Source of the DNA: Camellia lanceoleosa
Lineage: Eukaryota > Streptophyta > Magnoliopsida > Ericales > Theaceae
Direction of reading: 5' to 3'
DNA length: 64,000 nt
NCBI GenBank assembly: GCA_025200525.1
Contig: JANUSC010000052.1
Location: 992,001 to 1,056,000, forward strand
In this document: positions 44,799 to 55,020 of the stretch, piece after piece
Numbering within the stretch: the stretch's first letter is position 1
Layout: each line of letters begins with the position of its first letter
Translations under genes and position numbers: made by a program
Notes under the pieces: generated by a model
Seen by the model: only the letters and a program-made list of their open reading frames with translations
What the model was told of the DNA's origin: nothing
Databases searched by the model: none

Positions 44799-45626
44799 CA
44801 TGTTCACCTCTGATACAACGGCCACAAACTTGTTCTTGGCATTTGATGTTTCTGGCTTCTTCTTGTATGATCGGTATTCATTTCTGAAGTGCCCTGGCTT
44901 GCCATAGTGCCAGCAAGCGCCTTTTGGCTTCTTAGTATTTTTCTCGAGTTGGGGTTCACACTTACGCTTCTTTTTGTTGAACCTCTTACCATCATCCACC
45001 ATGTGAATCTTGGAAGTCTGAGCTAATTGGTTTTCTTTACTTTCAAGAAGTCTTGACTCTTTCTTAACTTGAAGGTGTTGAGCCAATTCCTCTAAAGTTA
45101 GATCTTCTTTTTTGTGTTTCAAAGTTTTCTTAAAATCCTTCCAAGAAGATGGCAGTTTCTCTATTATAGACGAAACTACAATAGATTCATCCATGTTCAT
45201 ATTCTTTTATCAAAACTGACTCAGAATATGTTGGATCTCATGGAATTGTTCCATAATGGGCTTTGTGTCAATCATAGTAAAACGCATAAAATTACTAACA
45301 AGAAATTTCTTACTAGCGGCATCCTCGGTGAGGTACTTTGACTGTAGTATGTTCCAGAGTTGCTTTGTCGTTTCCAAATGTTGATACACATTGAACAGAA
45401 AGTCTGATAGCACGTTCAAAATGTGCCCTCGGCCAATGTAGTCGTCATTCTCCCATTTGGTTCTAGTACGAGTTTACTCCAAAGTCTTATCTTCTTGCTC
45501 CAGCGTATAGGAGGTAGTCAGCACATAGACCACTTTGAGAGTGGTGAGCAAAAAGTGCATCTTCTTTTGCCAACGACAAAAGTTGCCGCCATTAAACTAG
45601 TCAAGCTTTATGAAATCTTGAGTCAT
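44799..45626 (-). pseudogene. gag: copia gag (stops, no frameshift)
   Basis: ATG at 45626 opens MTQDFIKLD, then a stop, FNGGNFCRWQKKMHFLL, LWNILQSKYL, MEQFHEIQHILSQF, two adjacent stops, MDESIVVSSIIEKLPSSWKDF and LTLEELAQHL. This is the UBN2-type copia gag. The knuckle near 44915 reads CWHYGKPGHFRNEY, where two of the expected Cys are Tyr. All pieces from 45626 to 42162 lie in one frame (each start-to-start distance divides by three), so only nonsense changes, not indels, broke it. Confidence 0.88.
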
Positions 45627-45668
45627 TTTCTAAATAGACATCACCATATCTAAATATTGTCTTTAGAT

Positions 45669-48600
45669 TATTGGAACAAATTCTTTTGAACTCTTTAGTT
45701 TGTGGTCTTCGAGTCTTCAAAACTTGGCGATGATCTTGTTTATGTAGGACAGAAATTTGGTGTTTCAAGACGCGTTACTAAGTCTCTTTCCTAAAGACAA
45801 TATTTGCACCCACCAAAAGGTGTGCAGGGGGTTACAGCAAATTTGTCTTTAGGATACAATGAAGCCTGATTTAAGGATAAAATCTACTGGCGTCAGCACT
45901 GATGACAATAGATCAGAATACTCTTGATATAATCAAGAAAACCAAGACACTGATAATCAAATATGCAAAACTTGATTACCAGTAAGAAAAGTAGAAACTC
46001 GCTTAAGAAACTCTTGATTGAAAACTCTAAATCAAGAGGGAGAGAGAGAGAGAGAGAATTGTAGGAATGAATTCTGAATTTTTGGATGGAATGAATTGGT
46101 TGATTTCGCAGCGTATTTATAGGCCTTGATGCACTTGATTGAATGGTCATGTCTCTTGATCACATCTGATCAGATCTGACCATTGGATCGATGATCTACG
46201 ATACAGATAATTCTCACACCGAATAGACACCTTGACTAATCACACCTGATCCCGATCGGGTGCCATCTCATTCGTACGATCGCGCGCATCTCTAATCAAC
46301 GGCTATGATCAACCTGCTCTAGACCGGACACACAACCATTTGATCGGTTTGTCGACTTATCGCCAACGGACGGCACGTCACTGCCACATGGAGCTGACTG
46401 TATTCCACGTCACCCATGCCACATTGGATCCACGTCATCGCTCTAACCTGTCCAATGCAAATAAGAAAGTGCCCTCATGGTGCTGTAGACACCCCATTTT
46501 GACTACCCGTAAGACTTAAACACTTAGTTTGATACACTCGATAATGAAAGATTGTGTGCTTTGAATTCACAGCGATTCCAATTCAGTCAAGCTCTTGAAA
46601 TAACCTCAAATCGTCGACATTTACCTTGTTTGAATCTCTGAGTCTCATTTTTGGACCTTTTGCCACCCTGAACTGAGTTTGAACCAAAAAACAGGGAAGG
46701 GCATACATGCCCGGCTGTGCCTCAGTAAAGGCCGGCCATGGCTATGAATGGCCAGCCGGGCCTTGGTGGCGAGAAGCATTGTTTTGGGTGGGAGGCCGCC
46801 AGCTGTCCATTTTTGAAGATATTTATGATATTTCTAGCTCAAATTCTATAAAAACGAAGTTGTGTTATTGTTTTAGGGGTTAAACAAAATTTAGAAAGCC
46901 TATATACATCTTGAGAGTTCCTCTCTCCTCCTTCTTCCATGGTAAGCAACCTTTGAGCTAACCTAGCTCCCTTGTGTCATCTTCATACACCATACACAAC
47001 CTTGCCTCACCATCTTAGAGCCTTGTTTGATCTTTGAGAAGTATAATTCAAGCTTCAGAGTGGGTTGAGACTAAGCTTGGATCATAATCAAAAGCTAACT
47101 TATTTGCAAAGTATAAGCTTTTTATCTTCCTTCTTGCTTTCATATCTTTCACTTCCTACGTAATTCTTATTGTTTTGTGTTGCTTTGAGTCTATTCTAAG
47201 TGTTTAAGATTGGGTTTGAAGAACTACCAAAAGAGTAGAGAGAGTTTACACTCTTTCTATATCTTTACCTATAGCTCAAACCTTTCTTTTACACTCCTTT
47301 TCTTTGCTCCTTGCCCTGCTTTTCAGAGTTAAAGAAAGGGCTAAAAATAATGTTTTGAGGTTTCAAAAGTGGAAGTGTTAGCCACCCCTCCTTGTTCTTG
47401 CTTAGTAGCCTTGTTCTCCCTCTTCGTTGTTTAGTTTTTTTAGGCTCTTTTCATTAACTTTAAGCCTCTGTTTTTCATCTAATAAGGGTTGTCCTAAGTT
47501 GTTTAATTGGTTCAAGCTTTGGTTAATTCATTTGTTGTCTCATAAGTTTGCATACATAACATGTTATATATTGTTCTAAGCTTTTCTTCAATTTATTTCC
47601 ATGTCTAAAAGTCTAATTTTAATAATCAATCCACCATCCATCTCTTTCATTCTTGAGAATGATTTCAACTGATTGAGGTTGCTCAAAATATGTAAGAAAG
47701 ACTCCTACTTAATGGCTTCATCTTTTTGGAGTTTTATTGTCAACAGTATAGTCTCTCTCTCATGCTTTAGAAGAACCTCTCTTTTGACATTACTTCTTGT
47801 TTAGAGGACTTTAACATCACCATGGACAAATAGACTAAAGAATGGCAAGGCTTCATAAAATTAGCTTAAAACTTAGAACAACCCATATAAAGAAAATGGT
47901 TAGAATCGTTAAACTCGGCCGGACGTTATGCCAAGTTCCTTGTGTCAAGAGTCGTCACTTGCTAATTCATGGTATTTTGATGATTCTTGAAGCGGTGCAA
48001 CCTCCCTCTTTGAGCTCACTCTATGACAAGAGGAAGGGGTGGTCTTATTCATTGTATTCATTGACGTTTGTCCAAACTTGTATTCGGAATCATCAAGCAA
48101 TCAACTTGCTCGTTGATGGTTTTGGGACCAACTTCATCCTTCTCTTGACCCTCTCCATGACAGAGAAGAAAAGATGGGACAAACAGAGTTTGAGAACACT
48201 TTGTCTGCACTGGTTCACCTCAGAACACAAAAACAGAGTTTTGCACCAAATTAAGGTACGGCTGGCCATTTGTAGACCCGGCCAACCATCACTGATGCAC
48301 GGCTGGCCCTCAGTGCGTGGCCAGCAGTGTAGTTTTACAAAAAACAAAGGCAATGGCTGAAGGTGAAACAGAGTTGGCTTAGACAGACAGAGTAGCTCTC
48401 GGGCGCTATGTATACAACCCTTATCCATCTTCACTTATGCCTTTGTCAAACCCGATTAATTGTTTCATTAGTGTTATAATTATCATAGGTGTAAATTAAT
48501 CTTATTGTAATTAGTATTGTTGTAGCCATTGCTTATTGATAATTGGTATCGCTAGTTAAATTGTTGTAATAAAGTTGTTAATTAGCTTTGTTAAATTAAT

Positions 48601-49025
48601 TATTATTCATTCGCCCAGTTTTGCAATAGTTAGTTAATTCGAACTTTTGAACATTAATTCGCACCTTCCTATGTGAGGATCAAATGTTGTAATAATGTGT
48701 ATGTCGTCTGTGCTAAGTGTAAAGTGCGCCATCAAATGCCACACAGCCCACTGCCCACGCCACGAGTGCACGTACGAGTGTAGATGGTGCAAAGCACCAT
48801 CCTTATAGTGTGGATGCATGCACACTATCTTTCACCTCACAATTCTATATTCAAAGGAATATTCCATGTAGCACTTTATTAAGTGTTCCATATTTTCCTC
48901 TCTTTCCGATGTGGGACAAAGCTCCAAACTTATTTCATGCTTTCCAAAGAAAAACATGGAAGGTTTTTAAAAACACCCAAAAATAAACTATAAATTTGAA
49001 AAACCATTTTGAAAATTCCCCAACA
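45669..49025 (-). repeat. copia 5' LTR, interrupted by insertion F
   Basis: It aligns with 25071-26200 in two blocks, 45669-46483 and about 48690-49025. The edge at 45669 (TATTGGAACA) is set by homology with TGTTGAAACA. I could not recognise a primer binding site next to it. Confidence 0.88.
46484..48690. mobile_element. insertion F in the copia 5' LTR, nature unclear
   Basis: Alignment of the two copia LTRs breaks at GGTGC (46479-46483) and resumes near TGTGCTAAGTG (about 48700). The insert begins TGTAGACACCCCATTTTGAC, a start that looks like an LTR, and ends near TATGTGAGGATCAAATG. I find no clean target duplication at the right edge. Inside there are repeated GGCTGGCC/GGCCGGCC motifs (46730-46765, 48258-48325) and no conserved coding; the 172-codon frame at 47842 has no recognisable domain. 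It may be a solo LTR with one degraded end. Confidence 0.6.
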
Positions 49026-49179
49026 GTTTTTTTAATAATCCTTTTATTTTCTTTTTAGATTCACTTAATTTAATATTTTTTAATTTTTAATTTTACTTTT
49101 AGATTTAAATTCACTTAATCTAAAGACATTTAGAAAAAAATTTGTTGTGTTTTCTTTCTGAATGTTTTTATTAATACAA
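49026..49179. other. AT-rich right flank of the copia element
   Basis: No gene or repeat structure is seen before the microsatellite. Confidence 0.5.

Positions 49180-49247
<68 letters not shown>
49180..49247. repeat. (AAT)n microsatellite
   Basis: About 22 uninterrupted ATA/AAT units. Confidence 0.97.
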
Positions 49248-49249
<2 letters not shown>

Positions 49250-49879
49250 TTAGTATATGTTTGAATTTATAAAAAAAAATCCAATAGTTTAATTTTTAAT
49301 TCTATTTAGATTATTATATATTAGATTTTCATGTAACAGTATAATTTAAATATAAAATATGAAGAAATTTCAGCATCATTAATTATCAAAATTGAGAAAA
49401 TATGAAAAATCAAAAATTAAAAAAATAGATTTAAAAAAATAAAACCAACGAAAGTGATTCTTGTTTAGAATTTTAATATCATACATTGATTATTAAAATA
49501 CTATGTAAAATATTACAAATCATTAAATGTAATTTAAACAAAAAGAAAGCATATGAAGATAACTTATGAAATTTTGAGATGCAGCACAAATCTTTGTTTA
49601 AAAAATGCATGCGTTTTTCTCTATCTAGATTCAAACAAATGCATACAACTTTAAAATTCTATCAAAATTATTCATAGTGATTTTATCCATGATGGACAAT
49701 TGTAAAATTATTATGTGTATCAATATAGAAGCAGATACATGAAATAAGAAAGAATAATTATTTTTTATTCTTCAATCATCATCAATGTAAAAAGTAGGGA
49801 GACAGTTTTATTTATTTTTTATTTTTTATAAGAAGGGAGACGGTTTATTTATATTTATATAAGACTTTTGGAAACAGAT
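49248..49879. other. AT-rich DNA without recognisable gene
   Basis: Only low-complexity AT-rich sequence is seen. Confidence 0.5.
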
Positions 49880-50355
49880 ATATCATTTTTAAGTGTTGAA
49901 GTCCAAAAATAAAGAGACAGTTGGATTATATAAGACTCTTCATAACTTTTAAAAAAATATAATAGATTTGAGAGGGTAAAATTAGAATTTAAAAAAAAAG
50001 TAAAAATATGCCAGGCTTTTCACACTTTTATAATAGTAGTAGATATATCATTTTTGAGTATTTAACCTTAAAAAATAAAGAGATAATTAGTTTATACAAG
50101 ACTCTTCATGACTTTTAAAAAAATATAATATATTTGATGGGATAAAATTAGAATTTAAAAGAAGTGGAAAACATGGCAGACTCTTCACATTTTTATAATA
50201 GTAACATTTTTTATTGTTCAACTCTAAAAATAAAGATAGTTGGTTTATATAAGACTCTTTATGACTTTTAGAAAATATAATAAATTTGAGAGGGTAAAAT
50301 TAAAATTTAAAAAAAGTAAAAAATATGACAAACTCTTTACACTTCTATAATAGTA
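49880..50355 (+). repeat. tandem repeat, period about 160 bp, 3 copies
   Basis: ATAAGACTCTTCATAACTTTT or a variant, followed by AAAATATAATARATTTGA, then GGGTAAAATTAGAATTTAAA and CTTTTCACACTTTTATAATAG, recurs in order. Units start near 49888, 50051 and 50208. Copies differ by substitutions and small indels. Confidence 0.85.
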
Positions 50356-50478
50356 GTAAATGGTCAATTAAATTATAGAAAACTTATTTCTAGATGTTCC
50401 CCTTGGTGGTATTTATAACTTTTATTATTCGGAGAGTTGTGTCAAATTATTTAGTATAACTTTTATTTATTATTTATT

Positions 50479-50820
50479 GAATAAATTATAAATACATTTT
50501 TGAAATTTACTTAAAATACGAATTGTTCCGGTGATTTTGGAAATTATATCTGGCCCCTTGAAGTTTTTAATTTAATAACAAATAATCCATTTTGTCAATA
50601 AATCATCAATTCAATTAATAATTTTTAATGATATCATAAATTTATTTTAACTACTAATTCATGTAATTTTATTATTATATAAAAGTGTAATTACGAATTT
50701 TATTTTTTCAGTTAATTATATTAAATAAAAAATTATAACAATGAAATATTTATAATTTTTAAATCATAAGAGACAATTTATATTTGAAATAAATTTTAAA
50801 GATATATTTATAACCTACTC
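50479..50820. mobile_element. MITE (group 2), degraded, 9-bp duplication
   Basis: GAATAAATTATAAATACATT at the left resembles the group-2 start. The reverse complement of the right end is GAGTAGGTTATAAATATATC. The flanks TTATTTATT (50470-50478) and TAATTTATT (50821-50829) match at 8 of 9 bases. Confidence 0.75.
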
Positions 50821-50839
50821 TAATTTATTAGGTACAGTT

Positions 50840-50846
<7 letters not shown>

Positions 50847-50871
<25 letters not shown>

Positions 50872-51053
50872 AGGTCTCCCATGGTATTCTCAGGTTTTTT
50901 TTTGGACCCAGGACTAATCTTCCGAAAAAGCTGCCGGGTGCAAATGCGGGATCTTCTTCCAAGAGGGTTTGCTACATCTACAAAGATTTGAACTCGAAAC
51001 TTTTACTTAAGCGACCCAAGTCCCTTTTCACTTGGATCAACCCCCATTGATAT
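50847..51053 (-). mobile_element. tRNA-derived SINE with poly(A) tail
   Basis: On the minus strand it starts near ATCAATGGGGGTTGATCC and carries A-box-like GTTGATCCAAGTG and B-box-like TTCGAGTTCAAATC, which would be an RNA polymerase III promoter. It continues through GATCCCGCATTTGCACCC and ends in about 25 A residues. The flanks AGTTTTTACTT (50836-50846) and AATTTTTACTT (51054-51064) form an 11-bp target duplication with one mismatch. Confidence 0.85.
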
Positions 51054-51202
51054 AATTTTTACTTATAATATCATATCAGTGAGCCTTTTCTTTATTTGGA
51101 GCATTCAGAATATTCCAGGAGCCAGCCGGCCTTCTGGTTCAATTGGTCAAGAGTCATTGCGTGCCCACCCAAACATCAGACTTGTCTATTATAAATTTAT
51201 AA

Positions 51203-51831
51203 GGACAAATTACACTAATTGTCTTTATAGTTTGGGATTCGTGTCATTTTGATTATTGATTTTTTAATTATGAAATATTTGATTCTAAATTTTGAATCTT
51301 ATTTCAAATAAGGACAATTGAAGCTATCATTACTAATTCCAATGGCAAAATTGTCAATTTGATAAAATATAAACTAATTTGATAAAAATAAATGTCAAAA
51401 AAATATTTTTAAAATTTTGAAAATTATTTCTACCCACCAAAAATAAAATTATGTAAAGTTGATAAAAATTACATGATTAATTTTTAAAAATTAATTTTAC
51501 ATGATCATCATCTAAACACATAATAAAAATTAATTTAGTAAAAAATAAATAAACAAATATCTAAAAGATTTATCAATTTCATATAATTTTATTTTTAGTA
51601 CGTAGAAATAATTTTTAAAAATTTAAAAATATTTTTTTGATATTTATTTTTGTCAATTAATTTATATTTTATTAAATTGACGGTTTTGCCCTTCAAAAAT
51701 CCAATGATATCTTCAATTGTTCTTGTTTTGAATAAAATTTAAAATTCAAGATCAAATATGTCAGAATTAAAAAGTCAAAAATTAAAATAATACAAATCTT
51801 AAACTATAAAGACCGTTGGTGTGATTCACCC
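51203..51831. mobile_element. near full-length foldback MITE (629 bp, 9-bp duplication, group 1)
   Basis: The left half from GGACAAATTACACTAATTGT pairs with the reverse complement of the right half (GGGTGAATCACACCAACGGT) along about 270-300 bases per arm, leaving a short loop near 51510. AATTTATAA flanks both sides exactly (51194-51202, 51832-51840). Confidence 0.92.
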
Positions 51832-51840
51832 AATTTATAA

Positions 51841-52249
51841 TCATCCTACTTTTACTTCGGCTATGGCCCCTTCACACCTGGTGGTGATCTTCAATCCTTA
51901 ATCTTTAGCCTTTTAATGGAGCTTAATTAGAGAAGTTATTTTGTGGTCTTAGAATCTTATTTCAGGCGTTGCAATCTAAAAAGAGATATAAAAGTGATAA
52001 AGTCTTATTGTTTTAATCAATAGAATTCAAATAAGAGCACCACATGTATATGTTTCTTGACCAAATTATAATTTCCTACTTAAATGATATATATATATAT
52101 ATATAATTTTATGATACAGATCTATATATGTGATGTTTGGTTATAATTCAATTTTTATTTTAGTTGTGATTCCTTACCCAAGAAATATTAATAATTTATA
52201 CAAGTAAATAATTTTAATAAATTTTATATAATGATTTTACAATTTTTAA
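51841..52249. other. AT-rich intergenic stretch
   Basis: It contains a (TA)9 run near 52088-52105. No gene is recognised. Confidence 0.45.
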
Positions 52250-52712
52250 AATAATATTTTGCGACGGCTAAACACCGTCGCAACAGAAAAATCAATAAAA
52301 TTAATAAAAAAATTCAGAGCAAAATGCTTTTGCAACGGTTATCAAAAGTGTCACTAAAATTCTACATCCGTTTTAGCTTGGTATATTTATGTCACCAAAC
52401 GTCGGTCCAAATTTATCGCGATGGTCTAGTCTGTTTCTAAAAGGTATGTATTAGCGACAGATACTAATTCAATCACAAAATAAAAAGATTATTACTACTT
52501 TTCTAAGACCTTACTAACTGTCGCAAAAGACGTACATGTCCGTCGCCAATAAAGGGTGATGGTTTTAATCTGTCTCAAAAAGATTTTGCTCCACCTTTTC
52601 TTGCCTCACCCTCATTTCGGTCACAAAACCATAGCAAAAAGTATTAGCGATTTTTTTTTTTCACTTTTTGCAACCGATTGTATTTTTCGCTAAAAATTCT
52701 CTTTTAGTAGTG
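52250..52712 (-). mobile_element. CACTA transposon end fragment with subterminal repeats
   Basis: The right edge reads (reverse complement) CACTACTAAAAGAGAATTTT, a CACTA terminus. Behind it many short copies of a GCGACGG/CCGTCGC-type motif occur in both directions (for example 52261-52280, 52505-52550), as in CACTA subterminal regions. The opposite terminus and any transposase are absent, so it is a fragment. Confidence 0.78.
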
Positions 52713-52761
52713 TTTTATTCACACACAAAATTAGGTTGATTTGATAATTGTAACATATTTA

Positions 52762-53252
52762 GGCCCCGTTTGGTGTAGCTTTTAAAACAAATTATAGATT
52801 ACAACTTAACAGATTATAGATTATGAATTTAATCAGAAGTTGTTAATCTGTTTGGTGTAACTGTTGGATTATAAATTTAAGTTGCTGAGTAGTGTTTGCT
52901 AAATAAGCTGTGAAGTAGCTTTTTCAATTAACTTTTACTTTTTATTATTCACTACTTGTCTACATTTCTCATAAAAAAAAAATAATAATAATCTATAGTC
53001 TATTTGAGTCTTTTTCTATTTTTAAAAAAATAAAAAAATAAAAAAAATTAAGAGTATAACCATAAATTAACATGTCCACAGTAGAAACTAATAATCAGAA
53101 ACAAGGGGTGAGTAACTTCTCAGAATCAACTTTTTTGAGTTAAAATAAATTGTTAGAATTAGAAGCTGTTTGAAATAAGTTTAACCAAACAGTTCAAAAT
53201 AAATTTTCGAAAGGTAGAAGCTATAAATAGGCTCAAAAAAGGTCAAACAAAC
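52762..53252. mobile_element. half of a MITE-like element starting GGCCCCGTTTGG
   Basis: GGCCCCGTTTGGTGTAGC is a familiar plant MITE end, similar to the ends at 24180 and 24429. The region up to LTR E (53252) has no matching right end within the window, so E may have split the element. Confidence 0.45.
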
Positions 53253-53889
53253 TATCACGACCCAAACCCGCCCCTATGGGTTTAGTGTCACGACCCTAAC
53301 CCGCCCCCGTGGGTTAAGGACGTAACCGGCCAGTAATCATGAGATTACCTACGGCCTCAAACTGATCCAAACGTATTTTAACAGAGTTAATGGGGGCCAA
53401 ACGGAAGCAAATCAAAAGTTTGTCCATAGAGCTGTGCTTACATGGCACATCAAAACAACCATATACATAGACATTAATAACTCACAACAGTAAAGTAGTA
53501 GCATGAGTTCTATATAAACAAGATCATACAAGTCCAGGTCAACCCATCAGAACTATATACAGAATTACACCAAGTCTTCGCCATCATGACAACATAAAAT
53601 AGATAACAAAAGGCTGAGACAAGTCTCATGCATGAGACACGAGGGCTGACTCTCCAAAACTTGGGTTGTTCTACACAGGCTTCACTGAGGCTGGGTCTGG
53701 ACCTCTCTTGGCTCACCTACAAAGACATGAATGAGCGTGAGCGATAGCCCAGTGAATAATATCAATTACAGAATTTATGCGACGAGACGTAGAACAACAT
53801 TTTCCAAACGGCCTTGGGCCCAATTCATATCTATAGTTAACATATATAAGGGTAATTTAAATCAAGTAACCATAGTTCCGTACATACTG

Positions 53890-54457
53890 GCCTTTGGCCC
53901 ATTCAGATTTACATTCATGACAAAACGGCCTTCGGCCCATTCGGTCATGTCAAAACGGCCTTTGGCCCAATCATTCATTTCAAAACGGCCTTTGGCCCAC
54001 TCATTCATTTCAAAACGGCCTTTGGCCCACTCATTCATGTCGGAACGGCCTTCGGCCCATACATTCGTATCAAACGACCTTTGGTCCATTCATGCTTATC
54101 AAAACGATCTTGGGTCCATTTATGCTCATCAAAATGACCTTGGGTCCATTTATTCTTATCAGAACGACCTTGGGTCCATTTATGCTTATCAAAACGACCT
54201 TGGGTCCATTTATGCTTATCAGAACGACCTTGGGTCCATTTATGCTTATCAAAATGACCTTGGGTCCGTTTATGCTTATCAGAACGACCTTGGGTCCGTT
54301 TATGCTTATCAGAACGACCTTGGGTCCGTTTATGCTTATCAGAACGACCTTGGGTCCATTTATGCTTATCAAAATGACCTTGGGTCCATTTATGCTTATC
54401 AGAACAACCTTGGGTCCATTTATGCTTATTAAAACGACCTTGGGTCCATTTATGCAT
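53890..54457. repeat. 30-bp minisatellite in LTR D, about 19 units
   Basis: Units of 30 bp such as ACGACCTTGGGTCCATTTAT run from about 54090 to 54457. Before them, a related set with ACGGCCTTTGGCCCA covers 53890-54090. Because the period is divisible by three and stops are absent, three frames on both strands stay open (for example 53731-54432, 54035-54457); I do not take them as genes. Confidence 0.95.
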
Positions 54458-54787
54458 TCATATCAGACTTACGTCCACAATCCCAATTAGCAATTCATAA
54501 AGCTTAAAAGGAAGTAAACAATTGGACATTCACAAGCATTCAAATATTGATATTACTCACAGTGATCGGCTTGTAGATTTGCCCTGGAGCTTAACCCTAC
54601 ATATTTCATGAACACAAAAGAGTCATTAATAGTTCAATCCGTTCTTTAATTCACATACTCTTCATTAGGCTTTATTCTTATCTCATTAACTCATTTACAA
54701 TGCTTAACACATGTCTAAGAGTGTTTACAAGTGAAAGAGAACGAAAAACAAAACACAGGATGCATATTCAAAATTTCAGAAAACAGG

Positions 54788-55020
54788 GTCCCCGCTCAAG
54801 CGTGGGATTCCCCGCTCAAGCGGACCCTTAAGTCTGCAAAAGTACTGGTTGCCCCAAATTTTCGCTCGAGCGTGAACTCGACCGCTCGAGCGTACTGCCT
54901 GTCTACATGGCTCCCCGCTCGAGCGTCAACTTCCCCGCTTGAGCGGATACCATGTCTACAGAAAATGCTAGGAGCTCGAATTCTCCGCTCGAGCGGCACT
55001 TCCCCCGCTCGAGCGGAAGT
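54788..55020. repeat. palindrome array in LTR D
   Basis: Four pairs with 20-bp spacing, two of them with CTCGAG in both halves (54862-54894 and 54985-55015) and two partly degenerate (CGCTCAAGCG, CGCTTGAGCG). AAAAGTACTGGTTGC lies between pairs. Confidence 0.92.

Larger units (their letters stand above)
25071..49025 (-). mobile_element. Ty1/copia LTR retrotransposon, old, carrying nested insertions
   Basis: Minus-strand order is 5' LTR (45669-49025), gag, protease, integrase, reverse transcriptase, RNase H, polypurine tract and 3' LTR (25071-26200). Integrase before reverse transcriptase marks Ty1/copia. The RNase H is split at 27029/42011 by solo LTR B with target duplication ATATC, so the two halves belong together. 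Flanks ATTTT (25066-25070) and GTTTT (49026-49030) may be the 5-bp target duplication with one change. The LTRs differ at many positions, indicating an old insertion. Without nested DNA it is about 6.7 kb. Confidence 0.9.

Noticed and set aside
47842..48360. 172-codon frame as a gene
   Set aside because: It lies in insertion F, has no recognisable domain, and an equally long frame runs on the other strand.
53731..54432. 233-codon open frame with YQNDLGSIYA repeats
   Set aside because: It is the 30-bp minisatellite read as codons. Three frames on both strands are open over the same stretch and no domain is recognisable.
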